64,000 nucleotides of DNA from Microbulbifer sp. YPW16 (lineage in GTDB: Bacteria > Pseudomonadota > Gammaproteobacteria > Pseudomonadales > Cellvibrionaceae): assembly GCF_021290385.1 (NCBI RefSeq), contig NZ_CP089928.1, positions 3,113,501 through 3,177,500 of the forward strand. The letters run 5' to 3'. The translations under genes were made by a program, and so were the position numbers. Within the stretch, counting starts at the first letter, position 1; every line of letters starts with the position of its first letter. The notes under the pieces are model-generated. The model was given only the letters and a program-made list of their open reading frames with translations. It ran no database searches and was not told where the DNA came from. Shown here in pieces: positions 11,613 through 22,559 of this stretch.

Positions 11613-12203
11613 ATGGCCAAGGGTATTAACAAAGTCATCCTGATCGGCAATCTGGGCGCAGACCCGGAGACCCGCTATATGCCGAGCGGCGGTGCGGTAA
11701 CCAACGTCAACCTGGCGACTTCCGAGACCTGGAAGGACAAGCAGACCGGCCAGCAGCAGGAGCGCACCGAGTGGCACCGTGTGGTGTTCTTCAATCGCCT
11801 GGCGGAGATCGCCGGCGAGTACCTGCGCAAGGGCAGCAAGGTCTACATTGAGGGCTCACTGCGCACGCGCAAGTGGCAGGACAAGAACAGCGGCCAGGAC
11901 CGCTACACCACCGAGATCGTTGCCAGCGAAATGCAGATGCTCGACAGCCGCGGCGGTGACCAGGGCGGCTACGGCCAGGGTATGGGTGGCCAGGGCATGG
12001 GTAACCAGGGCGGTTACGGCCAGCAGAACCAGGGTGGTTTCCAGCAGGGCGGCGACCCCTATGCACAGGGTAACCAGGGACGCTCTGCTCCCTCGCCCAT
12101 GGCACCCTCGAACCAGCCGCCTTCCAATCAGCCGTCCCAGCAGCCGAACCAGGCGCCGGCCGGTGGTTTCGACAACAGCTTCGATGACGATATTCCCTTC
12201 TGA
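11613..12203 (+). CDS. ssb: Single-stranded DNA-binding protein
   Basis: SSB of 196 residues, which binds single-stranded DNA in replication, recombination and repair. The OB fold spans about residues 1-112, starting [19 protein letters not shown] and including [14 protein letters not shown] and [14 protein letters not shown] long Gly/Gln-rich disordered linker with repeated GGYGQ and GQG units follows, and the protein ends in the conserved acidic DDDIPF tip that recruits partner proteins. The ATG at 11613 has GAGGAGAG upstream; the open frame extends 16 codons further upstream, but without homology. A two-mismatch LexA-like sequence lies at 11469-11484 and is too weak to call. The next gene starts 15 bases after the stop. 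Confidence 0.97.
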   Translation: MAKGINKVILIGNLGADPETRYMPSGGAVTNVNLATSETWKDKQTGQQQERTEWHRVVFFNRLAEIAGEYLRKGSKVYIEGSLRTRKWQDKNSGQDRYTTEIVASEMQMLDSRGGDQGGYGQGMGGQGMGNQGGYGQQNQGGFQQGGDPYAQGNQGRSAPSPMAPSNQPPSNQPSQQPNQAPAGGFDNSFDDDIPF

Positions 12204-12217
12204 TTCGCGGGTTCTGC

Positions 12218-13060
12218 GTGCCTGATTATCACACGGGTTACCAGCCGGATACCGTCGCCGTTATCGGTGCCGGCAACTACATCGATGCCCCGCTGCAGAA
12301 ACGCCTGCAGCGGGTGGGCTTTCGCGTGCAGATGCTGGGGCCGGGTGAACTCGACCAGTTGCGCCCCGGCGCCCTGGTGATCAACGCTGCCTGCTGTGCC
12401 GGCAGTGAGTTCATGGACACGGCCCTGCAGGTCTGTCGTGAACTCGCCCGACGCGATGACTACAGCCACCTGGTGCATATCTCCTCTTACCGGGTTTTCG
12501 CCGGGGGTGCGCGCAAACGCTACGACGAGGACGATGAGCCCAATGCCGAGTCCGCCAGCGGCCGCCAGTGGCTGGCCTGCGAGCAGGCCCTGGCCGGTAG
12601 CGACAACCTCACGGTGCTGCGTTTCGGCTGGATGGTCGATCGCAGTGAAAATGCGCTGCTGGCGCGTGTGCTGCAGGCGCTGCTGGAGAACCGCACCATC
12701 GCCGTGGACGATGAGAGTCGCGGCAGCCCGGTGACGATCGCGGACCTGGTGCGGGTGGTGGTGGCGGTCGCCCAGCAGCTGGCCAGCGGCGCGCCGCGCT
12801 CCGGTGTCTACCACTATGGTGCTGCCGACAGTTGCACGGCGCTGGAATTCGCCCGCGAGGCGGTCGAGCGGGCCCAGTCGTTCCTCGACGAGGGCAGTGC
12901 GATCGAGCCGGAGCCCCTGGCGGAACCGGTGGGTAACCGCAGCGCGGTGCTCGCCTGCAGCAGCCTGCGGGACGTATTTGGTATCCAGCAGCGCAGCTGG
13001 AGGCAGGGACTTACCCGGCAGGTAGAGCTGTGGCTCGAAAGGCTCGGCAGCGGTCGCTGA
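12218..13060 (+). CDS. RmlD-like sugar-nucleotide-binding protein with degenerate active site
   Basis: This 280-residue protein of the RmlD/extended short-chain dehydrogenase fold starts at GTG 12218, 15 bases after ssb, and is probably co-transcribed with it. A Rossmann-like start (VAVIGAGNYIDAPLQKRL, residues 13-30) carries only the first two glycines of the usual GxxGxxG. ISSYRVFAGG (88-97) matches the family's STDYVFDG segment. The catalytic YGxxK site aligns with SGRQW at 114-118, so Tyr becomes Ser and Lys becomes Trp. LRFGWMVDR and SPVTIADLVRVV match the later substrate region. It therefore looks like a family member that has lost reductase or epimerase chemistry and may bind a nucleotide or sugar nucleotide; the role is unknown. 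Confidence 0.8.
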   Translation: MPDYHTGYQPDTVAVIGAGNYIDAPLQKRLQRVGFRVQMLGPGELDQLRPGALVINAACCAGSEFMDTALQVCRELARRDDYSHLVHISSYRVFAGGARKRYDEDDEPNAESASGRQWLACEQALAGSDNLTVLRFGWMVDRSENALLARVLQALLENRTIAVDDESRGSPVTIADLVRVVVAVAQQLASGAPRSGVYHYGAADSCTALEFAREAVERAQSFLDEGSAIEPEPLAEPVGNRSAVLACSSLRDVFGIQQRSWRQGLTRQVELWLERLGSGR

Positions 13061-13140
13061 GACACGGCGTGGCCACCCCCTTGCTTAAATCATGAAGGGG
13101 CGCGGCGGGGGCCGGCGGGTAGCCGGTTATCCATGGCACA

Positions 13141-13175
13141 AAAAAAGGGCGATCCATCCGGATCGCCCTTTTTAT
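13141..13175. terminator. Bidirectional intrinsic terminator between the RmlD-like gene and fabB
   Basis: The stem GGGCGATCC/GGATCGCCC (13147-13155 and 13160-13168) has a 4-base loop, an A-tract on the left and a T-tract on the right, so it can stop transcription from both sides of this convergent junction. Confidence 0.9.
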
Positions 13176-13206
13176 TTGCGCTGGCGGGCTCTCGCCCGCC
13201 CATCGC

Positions 13207-14430
13207 TCACACTTTGTCGAACACCAGGCTGGCGTTGGTACCACCAAAACCGAAGCTGTTGGACAGCACGCGGCGCAGTTCAGTCTTGCGCAGCTCGGTG
13301 ACCAGGTCCATGCCCTCGGCCTGCTCATCACGGTTCTCCACGTTGGCGGAGGCGGTGATAAAGCCTTCCTGCATCATCAGCAGGCAGTAGATTGCCTCGT
13401 GCACACCGGCAGCGCCCAGGGAGTGACCGGTCAGGGACTTGGTGGAGGAGAAAGCCGGGGCCTGCTCGCCAAACACCTCGCGCATAGCGCGCAGCTCGGC
13501 CACGTCGCCCACCGGGGTCGAGGTGCCGTGGGTATTGATGTAATCCACGCTGCCCTCCAGCCCATTGCCATCCATGCCGGCCAGGGCCTGTTGCATGCAG
13601 CGTACTGCGCCTTCACCGCTGGGGGCCACCATGTCGTAACCGTCTGAGGTGGCGCCATAGCCGGTCAGCTCAGCATAAATGGTGGCGCCGCGGGCCTTCG
13701 CGTGCTCCATCTCCTCCAGTACCAGGCAACCGCCGCCGCCGGCAATTACAAAACCGTCGCGGTCGGCGTCATAGGGGCGTGAGGCGCGCTCGGGGGTGTC
13801 GTTGTACTTGCTCGACAGGGCACCCATGGCATCGAACAGGTGCGTCAGGCTCCAGGCCAGTTCCTCGCCGCCGCCGGCAAAGACAATGTCCTGCTTGCCC
13901 ATCTGGATAAGCTCGGCACCGTTGCCGATACAGTGTGCGCTGGTGGCACAGGCGGACGAGATGCTGTAATTCACGCCCTTGATCTTGAACGGCGTGGCCA
14001 GGCAGGCCGACACGGTGCTGCCCATTACCTGCGGCACCCGGAAGGCACCGACGCGGCGCACGCCTTTCTCCTTCAGGGTTTGCGCGGCATCGATAATGGC
14101 TGCGGTGGAGGTGCCGCCAGAGCCCATCACCAGGCCGGTGCGGGGGTTGGAGATATCGCTCTCCTCCAGGCCCGAGGTGCGGATGGCCTCCTGCATGGCG
14201 ATATAGGCATAGGCCGCGGAGTCGCCCATGAAGCGCAGGTGCTTGCGGTCGATATGGTCCCTGAAATCGATCTCCACCGGGCCCGCAACCTGGCTGCGCA
14301 GCCCCAGTTCGCGATACTCCTCGTTGGCACGAATGCCGCTGCGGCCCGCTTTCAGTGAGGCGGACACGGACTCCAGGTCCGTGCCGATACAGGAAGTGAT
14401 ACCGAGTCCGGTGATGGCTACCCGTCGCAT
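13207..14430 (-). CDS. fabB: 3-oxoacyl-ACP synthase I (beta-ketoacyl-ACP synthase I)
   Basis: The 407-residue condensing enzyme extends cis-unsaturated acyl-ACP chains made by FabA, using malonyl-ACP in the cytosol. The thiolase-fold catalytic triad is visible: Cys in [10 protein letters not shown], His in [11 protein letters not shown] and His in [12 protein letters not shown]. The C-terminal [15 protein letters not shown] matches FabB, and the lack of a FabF-type N-terminus together with linkage to fabA supports KAS I. It lies 69 bases downstream of fabA on the same strand, the usual fabAB operon, so it should be driven by the fabA promoter at 15085-15112. A bidirectional terminator follows the stop. 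Confidence 0.96.
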   Translation of the reverse strand: MRRVAITGLGITSCIGTDLESVSASLKAGRSGIRANEEYRELGLRSQVAGPVEIDFRDHIDRKHLRFMGDSAAYAYIAMQEAIRTSGLEESDISNPRTGLVMGSGGTSTAAIIDAAQTLKEKGVRRVGAFRVPQVMGSTVSACLATPFKIKGVNYSISSACATSAHCIGNGAELIQMGKQDIVFAGGGEELAWSLTHLFDAMGALSSKYNDTPERASRPYDADRDGFVIAGGGGCLVLEEMEHAKARGATIYAELTGYGATSDGYDMVAPSGEGAVRCMQQALAGMDGNGLEGSVDYINTHGTSTPVGDVAELRAMREVFGEQAPAFSSTKSLTGHSLGAAGVHEAIYCLLMMQEGFITASANVENRDEQAEGMDLVTELRKTELRRVLSNSFGFGGTNASLVFDKV

Positions 14431-14499
14431 AAGTGGTCTCCAGTAAAGCTTTCCGGCAGTTTACGTTGTTATTGTGCCCGGAGTTTGGTTCCGGCCGGA

Positions 14500-15024
14500 C
14501 TAAAAGTTGTCCGTACGGGTGAACAGGCCTACACGCAGGTCTTTGGCGGTGTAGATCTCGCGGCCGTCGACCGCTACCGAGCCGTCACCGATGCCCATTA
14601 CCAGCTTGCGCTCTACCAGGCGGCTCAGCTGGATATGATAGGTGACCTTCTTGGCGGTGGGTAAGATCTGGCCGGTGAACTTCACCTCGCCGCAGCCCAG
14701 TGCACGGCCGCGGCCGGGATTGCCTTTCCAGGCCAGGAAGTAGCCGAGCAGCTGCCACATGGCGTCGAGGCCGAGGCAGCCTGGCATCACCGGGTCGCCG
14801 GGGAAGTGGCAGTCGAAAAACCACAGGTCCGGGTGGATGTCGAGCTCGGCAATCAGCTCGCCCTTGCCGTAGGCGCCGCCGTCCTTGGAGATATGGGTGA
14901 TGCGGTCAAGCATCAGCATGTTGGGTGCAGGCAGCTGGGCGTTGCCCGGGCCAAACATCTCACCGCGCGAGCAGGCCAGCAATTCTTCACGGGAATAGCT
15001 GCTTTTCTGAACGAAATTACTCAT
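14500..15024 (-). CDS. fabA: 3-hydroxydecanoyl-ACP dehydratase/isomerase
   Basis: The 174-residue bifunctional dehydratase and trans-2/cis-3 decenoyl-ACP isomerase starts anaerobic unsaturated fatty acid synthesis. The hot-dog fold catalytic His lies in [11 protein letters not shown] and the Asp in [32 protein letters not shown] is also diagnostic. Its length matches E. coli FabA (172). The ATG at 15024 is preceded by GGGGA; the frame extends 11 codons upstream without homology. It is the first gene of a fabA-fabB operon. No FabR- or DesT-type operator was recognised by eye. Confidence 0.97.
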   Translation of the reverse strand: MSNFVQKSSYSREELLACSRGEMFGPGNAQLPAPNMLMLDRITHISKDGGAYGKGELIAELDIHPDLWFFDCHFPGDPVMPGCLGLDAMWQLLGYFLAWKGNPGRGRALGCGEVKFTGQILPTAKKVTYHIQLSRLVERKLVMGIGDGSVAVDGREIYTAKDLRVGLFTRTDNF

Positions 15025-15084
15025 TTTGTCCCCGTTTATTGGGTGTTCACGCCACAAAGACTGGGCGTTTTTGCAAGAGCGGGC

Positions 15085-15112
15085 ATTCTAAAGTCTGGGG
15101 AAATGTTGTCCA
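15085..15112 (-). promoter_or_regulatory. Sigma-70 promoter for fabA-fabB
   Basis: Read leftward: -35 TGGACA (15112-15107), 16-base spacer, -10 TAGAAT (15090-15085), about 60 bases upstream of the fabA ATG. Confidence 0.6.
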
Positions 15113-15275
15113 GTCAGTCAGCGGCCTTTTTGTGACTGGCACGGGCCTTGCTGACTAAATCACAGGGTACAAACGCCGCAAATGCCCCGCTCAATAGTCG
15201 TACCTGTACCAGTTGGCGGCAGCGGCGGTGTGCGGGTGATCTGCTTCACAGTTCTGTGGTAACTTTCCAGTCCGC

Positions 15276-15293
15276 GCGGGCCCCGGGGCCCGC
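15276..15293. repeat. Perfect 18-base palindrome in the galU leader
   Basis: GCGGGCCCCGGGGCCCGC is a complete inverted repeat 39 bases before the galU start. With no T-tract it is not a standard terminator; it could be a protein-binding site or an RNA structure. Confidence 0.5.
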
Positions 15294-15331
15294 CATGAGA
15301 ACAAGAAGTGCCAGAAAATGTTGGGGTCCAG

Positions 15332-16174
15332 ATGCTGAAGAAATGTCTCTTTCCGGTAGCCGGTTACGGTACCCGCTTCCTGCCCGCCACCAAGGCAATG
15401 CCCAAGGAGATGCTGCCGCTGGTCAATAAACCGCTGGTGCAGTACGGCGTGGAGGAGGCGATTGAGGCGGGCCTGACCGAGATCGGTTTCGTGACCGGCA
15501 GGGGCAAGCGGGCCATAGAGGATCACTTCGATACCAATTTCGAGCTTGAGTCCCAGATCGCCGGTACCGGCAAGGAGCGCTATCTGGACTCGGTGCGCAA
15601 CGTCATTGACCGGGCCAGTTTCTCCTACACCCGCCAGGGTGAGATGCGCGGCCTCGGCGACGCTATCCTGCAGGGTGAGCGACTGATCGGCGATGCCGCC
15701 TTCGGTGTGGTGCTGGCCGATGACCTGTGCCTGAATGAGGAGCTGGGGGTGCTGGGCCAGATGGTGCAGCTCTACCAGCAGTTCCGCTGCAGCATCGTGG
15801 CAGTGGAAGAGGTGCCGCAGGACCAGATTCACAAGTTCGGTGTGATCGCCGGCAATGAGATCAAGCCCGGCCTGTACCAGGTCACCGATATGGTGGAAAA
15901 ACCTGCCGCCGAGGATGCCCCAAGCAATATGGCCATTATTGGCCGCTATATCCTCACCCCGGATATCTTCGACCTCCTGCGCGAGACACCCCCAGGTAAA
16001 AATGGCGAGGTGCAGATTACCGACGCGCTGCTGGCCCAGGCCCAGCGCGGTTGTGTGCTGGCCTACCGCTTCAGGGGGCGCCGTTTCGATTGTGGCTCCG
16101 TCGACGGGTTTGTCGAGGCCACCAACCACGTCTACCAGAATATCTACCTGCCCGGCCAGGCGGGCGGGAACTGA
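15332..16174 (+). CDS. galU: UTP--glucose-1-phosphate uridylyltransferase
   Basis: The 280-residue enzyme makes UDP-glucose from UTP and glucose-1-phosphate. The N-terminal [17 protein letters not shown] is the nucleotide-binding signature, followed by [30 protein letters not shown] and VEKP. I chose ATG 15332, with GGGG upstream, because the protein then begins like Pseudomonas GalU; a GTG at 15308 would add 8 residues. manB/cpsG follows after 43 bases, so the two form an operon supplying sugar nucleotides for surface polysaccharide, together with manC at 8.7 kb. Confidence 0.95.
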   Translation: MLKKCLFPVAGYGTRFLPATKAMPKEMLPLVNKPLVQYGVEEAIEAGLTEIGFVTGRGKRAIEDHFDTNFELESQIAGTGKERYLDSVRNVIDRASFSYTRQGEMRGLGDAILQGERLIGDAAFGVVLADDLCLNEELGVLGQMVQLYQQFRCSIVAVEEVPQDQIHKFGVIAGNEIKPGLYQVTDMVEKPAAEDAPSNMAIIGRYILTPDIFDLLRETPPGKNGEVQITDALLAQAQRGCVLAYRFRGRRFDCGSVDGFVEATNHVYQNIYLPGQAGGN

Positions 16175-16217
16175 GAACAAAACAACCAATCAGCGTAACC
16201 AGGAAACACTGTTACCC

Positions 16218-17588
16218 ATGACCGAACTGACCTGTTTCAAGGCCTATGACCTGCGGGGCCGCGTGCCCGACGAACTGAATGTGGATATCGCCTACCGGGT
16301 GGGCCGCGCCTTTGCGCAATTCCTTGACGCCCGGCGGGTGGTGGTCGGGCACGATATCCGGCTGACCAGTGGCGAGCTGACCGACGCCCTCGCCAATGGA
16401 CTGCGCGATGCCGGTGCGGACGTCTTCCATATTGGTGAGTGCGGTACTGAGGAAATCTATTTCGCGACCTTCCACGGGGATTTCGATGGCGGTATCTGTG
16501 TCACCGCCAGCCACAACCCGATGGATTACAACGGCATGAAGTTTGTGCGCTCGGGCAGCCGTCCCATCAGTGGCGATACCGGCCTGAAGGACATCAAGCG
16601 CCTGGCGGAAGAGAACGACTTCCCGCCGGTGGGCAAGCGTGGCGAGCTGCAGCCTTACGATCACCGTGCCGATTTCGTCAATCACCTGCTGGGCTATGTC
16701 GACACCGCTGAGCTGAAGCCGCTCAAGCTGGTGGTCAATGCCGGCAACGGCGGTGCCGGTGCTGTAGTGGATGCACTGGCGCCGCACCTGCCGCTTGAAT
16801 TTGTACGTGTCCATCACGAGCCCGATGGGACTTTCCCCAATGGCATTCCCAACCCGATCCTGCCCGAGAACCGGGAGTCCACCTCCCGCGCGGTGAAGGA
16901 GAGTGGCGCTGATTTCGGTATTGCCTGGGATGGCGATTTCGACCGCTGTTTCTTCTTCGATGAGAACGGTGAGTTCATTGAGGGTTATTACGTAGTGGGC
17001 CTGCTGGCAGAGGCCTTCCTGCTCAAGGACGGCCGGACTGCTGCCGGTGGCGAGAAGACCAGGATCGTGCATGACCCGCGCCTGACCTGGAACACCGAAG
17101 ATATCGTCGCTGCGGCCGGCGGCGAGCCGGTGCAGAGCAAGACCGGCCATGCGTTTATCAAGGAGCGCATGCGCAAGGAGGACGCCATCTACGGTGGTGA
17201 AATGAGCGCGCACCACTATTTCCGCGATTTCGCCTACTGCGACAGCGGCATGATCCCGTGGCTGCTGGTGGCCGAGCTGGTGAGCCGCAGCGGCAAGTCG
17301 CTGTCACAGCTGGTGGGCGAGCGCATGGCGGCCTTCCCCTGTTCCGGTGAAATCAACTCCAAGGTCGAGGACCCGGCGGCGCTGCTGGAAAAGGCCGAGG
17401 CGCAGTACGGGCCCGGCGCGGAGAGTGTGGAGCACGTGGACGGCCTGAGCGTGGCGTTTGCCGACTGGCGCTTCAACCTGCGCATGTCCAATACCGAGCC
17501 GGTGGTGCGCCTGAACGTCGAATCCCGTGGGGACGAGGCATTGATGAAGGAAAAGACCGCGGAGCTGCTGCAGCTGATCCGCGGCTGA
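16218..17588 (+). CDS. manB: Phosphomannomutase (CpsG/ManB type)
   Basis: The 456-residue alpha-D-phosphohexomutase converts mannose-6-P to mannose-1-P for GDP-mannose synthesis. The phosphoserine loop [15 protein letters not shown] is near residue 100, the metal loop [11 protein letters not shown] near 240, the sugar-binding [10 protein letters not shown] near 325 and the phosphate-binding [15 protein letters not shown] at the end. Length and sequence match enterobacterial CpsG (456 residues) better than AlgC. The ATG at 16218 is the first with homology; the frame stays open upstream inside galU. It probably shares the galU transcript and is followed by an intrinsic terminator. Confidence 0.94.
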   Translation: MTELTCFKAYDLRGRVPDELNVDIAYRVGRAFAQFLDARRVVVGHDIRLTSGELTDALANGLRDAGADVFHIGECGTEEIYFATFHGDFDGGICVTASHNPMDYNGMKFVRSGSRPISGDTGLKDIKRLAEENDFPPVGKRGELQPYDHRADFVNHLLGYVDTAELKPLKLVVNAGNGGAGAVVDALAPHLPLEFVRVHHEPDGTFPNGIPNPILPENRESTSRAVKESGADFGIAWDGDFDRCFFFDENGEFIEGYYVVGLLAEAFLLKDGRTAAGGEKTRIVHDPRLTWNTEDIVAAAGGEPVQSKTGHAFIKERMRKEDAIYGGEMSAHHYFRDFAYCDSGMIPWLLVAELVSRSGKSLSQLVGERMAAFPCSGEINSKVEDPAALLEKAEAQYGPGAESVEHVDGLSVAFADWRFNLRMSNTEPVVRLNVESRGDEALMKEKTAELLQLIRG

Positions 17589-17611
17589 TCGGCATCCGGC
17601 AGTAGCGGTAG

Positions 17612-17636
17612 GGGCGAACCTTGTGTTCGCCCTTTC
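17612..17636 (+). terminator. Intrinsic terminator after manB
   Basis: The stem GGGCGAAC/GTTCGCCC (17612-17619 and 17625-17632) with a 5-base loop and a short T run lies 24 bases after the stop. Confidence 0.75.
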
Positions 17637-17731
17637 TGTTTGGGGTGTATTAAGGGCCTTTCTCCGCCCGCCCCTCGCCGATACCGGCCTGGTGCCGGGC
17701 TAACACTGGGTTCGCACCAGCGGGCCAGGTG

Positions 17732-18694
17732 TCAGACAGTGCGTTCCACGGCAAAGCTCGCGAGCTGCTGCAGCGCGGTTTTCTGCTCGCTTTCGGGAAG
17801 GATGGCCAGCTGGTCCCGCGCGTCATCCACCGCCGCCCGTGCGCGCTCCATGGTGTAATCCAGCGCGCCGCACTCCTCGATGGCCGCGACGATTTCTCCC
17901 AGTTTGTCCGCGCTGCGTTGTTCGATGGCCCCGCGTACCAGCGCCGCCTGGGCTTCGGTGCCCCGGGCCATGGTGTAAATCAGGGGCAGGGTCGGCTTGC
18001 CCTCGGCCAGGTCGTCACCGACATTCTTGCCCAGCTCTTCGGCATCGCCGCGGTAATCCAGGGCGTCGTCCACCAGCTGGAAGGCCAGGCCCAGGTGGCG
18101 GCCGTACAGTTTCAGGGCCTTTCGCTCCTCCGGGGTACAGCCGGCCAGCACCGCCGCGGCCTCGCAGGCGGCCTCGAACAGGGCCCCGGTTTTCTTGTGG
18201 ATCACCGCCAGGTAGTTCTCCTCGCTGACCGCGGGATCGCCGGCATTGACCAGCTGCTGCACCTCGCCCTCGGCGATGGTGTTGGTGGTCTCCGACAGGA
18301 TCGCCATGATGTCCATGTCTTCCAGGGCCACCATCATCTGGAAGGCGCGGGAGTAGAGGAAGTCGCCTACCAGTACCGCCGGCGCATTGCCCCACCTGGC
18401 ATTGGCGGTCAGGCGGCCACGGCGCCGCTCCGAGGTGTCCACCACGTCGTCGTGCAGCAGGGTGGCGGTGTGGATGAACTCGATGATGGTGGCCAGGTCG
18501 ATATGCCGGTCGTCGCGATAGCCCGCGGCCCGGGCACACAGCAGCACCAGCAGCGGCCGCAGGCGCTTGCCCCCGGCTTCAACCAGGTAGTGGCCGATAT
18601 TCTCCACCAGCGGGACATCGGAGTGCAGCTGGTCGAGGATACGCTGGTTGACGGCGGCGAAATCATCGGCGGCGACCCGGTGGAAAGGCAACAT
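17732..18694 (-). CDS. ispB: Polyprenyl (octaprenyl-type) diphosphate synthase
   Basis: The 320-residue trans-prenyltransferase makes the long isoprenoid side chain of ubiquinone from FPP and IPP. Both Asp-rich motifs are present: DDVVDTSERRRG near residue 85 and DDALDYRGDAEELGKNVGDD near 210; GGKRLRPLLV and the KKTGALFEAAC segment also match. The gene is divergent from rplU, the usual arrangement in Pseudomonas and E. coli. The exact chain length (C40 or C45) cannot be read from the sequence. Confidence 0.95.
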   Translation of the reverse strand: MLPFHRVAADDFAAVNQRILDQLHSDVPLVENIGHYLVEAGGKRLRPLLVLLCARAAGYRDDRHIDLATIIEFIHTATLLHDDVVDTSERRRGRLTANARWGNAPAVLVGDFLYSRAFQMMVALEDMDIMAILSETTNTIAEGEVQQLVNAGDPAVSEENYLAVIHKKTGALFEAACEAAAVLAGCTPEERKALKLYGRHLGLAFQLVDDALDYRGDAEELGKNVGDDLAEGKPTLPLIYTMARGTEAQAALVRGAIEQRSADKLGEIVAAIEECGALDYTMERARAAVDDARDQLAILPESEQKTALQQLASFAVERTV

Positions 18695-18793
18695 GCAAGG
18701 CTTCCTTATACTGCTTTATGGGAATGGCTGTTCAGCACATGGTTGCGCCGGCCGGTAAGGCCGGGAGGCCGCCAGCGGGCAAGAGGGCAGCTA

Positions 18794-18822
18794 TTGTATC
18801 AATGTCGCGAATTGATTAGAAT
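18794..18822 (+). promoter_or_regulatory. Sigma-70 promoter for rplU-rpmA
   Basis: -35 TTGTAT (18794-18799), 17-base spacer, -10 TAGAAT (18817-18822), then CTGCGCCCC. The GC-rich discriminator is the kind linked to stringent control of ribosomal genes. It leaves a leader of about 155 bases before rplU. Confidence 0.7.
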
Positions 18823-18982
18823 CTGCGCCCCGCTTTGGCTGGCTTCCGTGGCCGGCAGTGGGACCAAGGTTTATTCGGTATTGAATATACGGCGCAAGCT
18901 CCCGAAATGCGGCGTTGTGACTGTCCGGTTTCCGGCATCCCGACCGCTGCTTCGTGTCGTCCATCTCGGAGCATAAAGAGAT

Positions 18983-19294
18983 ATGTACGCAGTTTTTGAG
19001 AGCGGTGGTAAGCAGCACCGCGTAGAAGAGGGCGAAGTCCTTCGCCTGGAGAAGCTGGAAGTCGCCACCGGCGAATCCATCGATTTTGACAAGGTGCTGA
19101 TGGTTGTCGACGGTGACAACGTGAACATCGGCGCTCCGCTGGTCAATGGCGCGAAAGTAACGGCTGAAGTGATCAACCACGCCCGTGGCGAGAAGGTCCG
19201 GATCATCAAGTTCCGCCGTCGTAAGCACTCCATGACCCGTCAGGGCCACCGTCAGTGGTACACCGAAGTTAAAATCACTGGCATCAAGGCATAA
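18983..19294 (+). CDS. rplU: 50S ribosomal protein L21
   Basis: The 103-residue ribosomal protein has the usual length and opens with the L21 sequence [18 protein letters not shown]; the basic rRNA-binding [14 protein letters not shown] lies near the end. It is the first gene of the rplU-rpmA operon; rpmA begins 18 bases later. The leader from the promoter at 18794-18822 is about 155 bases, long enough for feedback control, though I recognise no known leader motif in it. Confidence 0.98.
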   Translation: MYAVFESGGKQHRVEEGEVLRLEKLEVATGESIDFDKVLMVVDGDNVNIGAPLVNGAKVTAEVINHARGEKVRIIKFRRRKHSMTRQGHRQWYTEVKITGIKA

Positions 19295-19312
19295 GCAGAG
19301 GAGTAACGACTC

Positions 19313-19570
19313 ATGGCACACAAGAAAGCTGGCGGTAGTACGCGCAATGGTCGCGATTCCGAAAGTAAACGCCTGGGCGTGAAGCGCTTTGGCGGTCAGT
19401 CTGTAGCGGCTGGCAACATCATCGTGCGTCAGCGCGGCACCAAGTTCCACGCTGGCGTCAACGTTGGCATGGGCAAGGACCACACCCTGTTCGCGACCGC
19501 GGACGGCGTTGTGAAGTTCGAGGTGAAGGGCCCCAGCAACCGCAAGTACGTTTCCATCGAAACTGCTTAA
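19313..19570 (+). CDS. rpmA: 50S ribosomal protein L27
   Basis: The 85-residue L27 begins [16 protein letters not shown]; this flexible N-terminus reaches the peptidyl transferase centre. There is no cleavable Firmicutes-type N-terminal extension. A strong GAGGAG Shine-Dalgarno precedes the ATG and a good intrinsic terminator follows the stop, so obgE is transcribed mainly from its own promoter or by readthrough. Confidence 0.98.
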   Translation: MAHKKAGGSTRNGRDSESKRLGVKRFGGQSVAAGNIIVRQRGTKFHAGVNVGMGKDHTLFATADGVVKFEVKGPSNRKYVSIETA

Positions 19571-19592
19571 TCCGGTTGCCTGACCCGATCCG

Positions 19593-19620
19593 AAAGCCCC
19601 GCCCCCGAGCGGGGCTTTTT
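19593..19620 (+). terminator. Intrinsic terminator after rpmA
   Basis: The stem AAAGCCCCGC/GCGGGGCTTT (19593-19602 and 19609-19618) with a 6-base loop is followed by T residues. Confidence 0.9.
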
Positions 19621-19661
19621 CGTTGTGCGGCGTGGCCGCGAGACCCCACTGCGCAGGTTAA

Positions 19662-20903
<1,242 letters not shown>

Positions 20904-21003
20904 CCACAGGGGCCGGTCGCACCGGCCACCATGTATGCTGCCGGGAGCCTGGCTCGCCCGGCATGTCCCGGCCCGAGGGGGCCGCTCCTGGGGAGGGATC
21001 TAC

Positions 21004-22128
21004 GTGCAAGCTCGGCAACAGCTCGCCGCCGGCCGGCGCTGGGTAATCAAGATCGGCAGTGCCCTGCTGACCGACAACGGTCGCGGGGTCAATCGTGTCG
21101 CCATTGCCAACTGGGTCGCCCAGATCGCCGGCCTGCGTGCCGCTGGTATCGAGGTGCTGCTGGTATCCTCCGGGGCCGTGGCCGCGGGGATGGATCGCCT
21201 CGGCTGGCGTCGGCGCCCGGAGTCGATCCACCAGTTGCAGGCCGCGGCCGCGGTGGGACAGAGCCACCTGGTGCAGGTGTACGAACACGCCTTCGGCCAG
21301 TTCGACTGCCGCACCGCACAGATCCTGCTGGACCACGACGACCTCTCCAACCGCACCCGCTACCTCAATGCGCGCAGTACCCTGCGTACCCTGCTGTCCC
21401 TGGGGGCGGTGCCTATCATCAATGAAAACGACACGGTGGTTACCGACGAGATTCGCTTTGGTGACAACGACACCCTGGCGGCGCTGGTGGCGAACCTGGT
21501 GGAGGCCGATACCCTGCTGATCCTCACCGATGCCGATGGCCTGTTTACCCAGGACCCACGCGACAATCCCGATGCGGAGCTGATCCGCGAGGCGTCCGCG
21601 GCCGACCCGTCCCTGGTGGCCATGGCCGGCGGCTCGCGCAGTGGGCTGGGACGTGGCGGCATGAGCACCAAGGTGTGCGCGGCGCAGCTGGCGGCCCGTT
21701 CCGGTGCCGCCACGGTGATCGCCGGCGGGGCGATGGAGGATGTGATCCGGCGGGTCTGCGCCGGCGAGCAGCTGGGCACCTTGCTGCTACCCGAGGCGGA
21801 CCCGATGACGGCCCGCAAGCGCTGGCTGGCCGGCCAGCTACAGGTGCGCGGCAGCCTGGTCCTGGACGAGGGTGCTGCGCGGGCGCTGCGGGAGCAGGGC
21901 AAGAGCCTGCTGGCCGTGGGGGTGACTGGTGTGGAGGGGCGTTTCCATCGCGGTGAGCTGGTTGCCTGCCGCAATGCCGGGGGTGAGGAGATTGCCCGCG
22001 GCCTGGTAAATTACGACAGCGCCGAGGCGGCGCGTATCGTCGGCCAGCCATCGGAACGCTTCGCAGAGCTACTCGGTTACCGCGACGACGACGAGCTGAT
22101 TCACCGGGACAACCTGATACTGCTCTAG
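21004..22128 (+). CDS. proB: Glutamate 5-kinase
   Basis: The enzyme (about 374 residues) phosphorylates glutamate in the first step of proline synthesis. The amino acid kinase domain covers residues 1-260, with [31 protein letters not shown] and the nucleotide-binding GGMSTKV. A C-terminal PUA domain covers about 285-370, with [15 protein letters not shown], typical of the ProB form inhibited by proline. I chose GTG 21004 because GGGAGGGA sits at ideal spacing; the frame continues upstream to 20935 without homology. The partner proA is not in the window. Confidence 0.95.
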   Translation: MQARQQLAAGRRWVIKIGSALLTDNGRGVNRVAIANWVAQIAGLRAAGIEVLLVSSGAVAAGMDRLGWRRRPESIHQLQAAAAVGQSHLVQVYEHAFGQFDCRTAQILLDHDDLSNRTRYLNARSTLRTLLSLGAVPIINENDTVVTDEIRFGDNDTLAALVANLVEADTLLILTDADGLFTQDPRDNPDAELIREASAADPSLVAMAGGSRSGLGRGGMSTKVCAAQLAARSGAATVIAGGAMEDVIRRVCAGEQLGTLLLPEADPMTARKRWLAGQLQVRGSLVLDEGAARALREQGKSLLAVGVTGVEGRFHRGELVACRNAGGEEIARGLVNYDSAEAARIVGQPSERFAELLGYRDDDELIHRDNLILL

Positions 22129-22176
22129 CCTGCGCGCTTGCGGCCTTGTGCGGCCGGAGAGCCGACGGGTAGATAC

Positions 22177-22205
22177 AAAAAAGCCCCGCCAGGGCGGGGC
22201 TTTTT
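22177..22205. terminator. Bidirectional terminator between proB and rpsT
   Basis: The stem GCCCCGC/GCGGGGC (22183-22189 and 22194-22200) is flanked by an A-tract and a T-tract, serving both convergent genes. Confidence 0.9.
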
Positions 22206-22225
22206 GATGCTCGCGAAACGCGGGA

Positions 22226-22492
22226 TCAGGCGGCCAGGGCCTTGATCTGGGCGTTCAGGCGGCTCTTGTGACGGGCGGCCTTATTCTTGTGAATAATGCC
22301 CTTGTCCGCCATGCGGTCGATGACCGGCACCGCTTCCGCGTAAGCAGTCTTGGCTTTTTCTGCATCACCTGCATCGATGGCCGCAACTACCTTCTTGATG
22401 TAGGTGCGCACCATGGAGCGCAGGCTGGCGTTGTGGTTGCGGCGCTTGTCGTTCTGGCGCGCGCGTTTCTTCGCTTGAGGTGAATTGGCCAC
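22226..22492 (-). CDS. rpsT: 30S ribosomal protein S20
   Basis: The 88-residue S20 begins [15 protein letters not shown] and is rich in Lys, Arg and Ala, as expected for this rRNA-binding protein of the 30S body. The start is GTG (complement of 22490-22492) with AGGAG 6 bases upstream. E. coli rpsT also uses a non-AUG start (UUG), which matters for its autogenous control. It has its own promoter at 22560-22587. Confidence 0.97.
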   Translation of the reverse strand: MANSPQAKKRARQNDKRRNHNASLRSMVRTYIKKVVAAIDAGDAEKAKTAYAEAVPVIDRMADKGIIHKNKAARHKSRLNAQIKALAA

Positions 22493-22559
22493 CGGTTGCT
22501 CCTGTTGGAAATCTCAATAAATCTGTAACTAACGGGCCGGGGCCCGATCGGGACGCGAC

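Larger units (their letters stand above)
15025..15331. other. Divergent fabA-galU intergenic region
   Basis: This 307-base stretch contains the fabA promoter (15085-15112) and a perfect 18-base GC palindrome (15276-15293) in the leader of galU. I see no gene and no clear sigma-70 promoter for galU. Confidence 0.6.
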
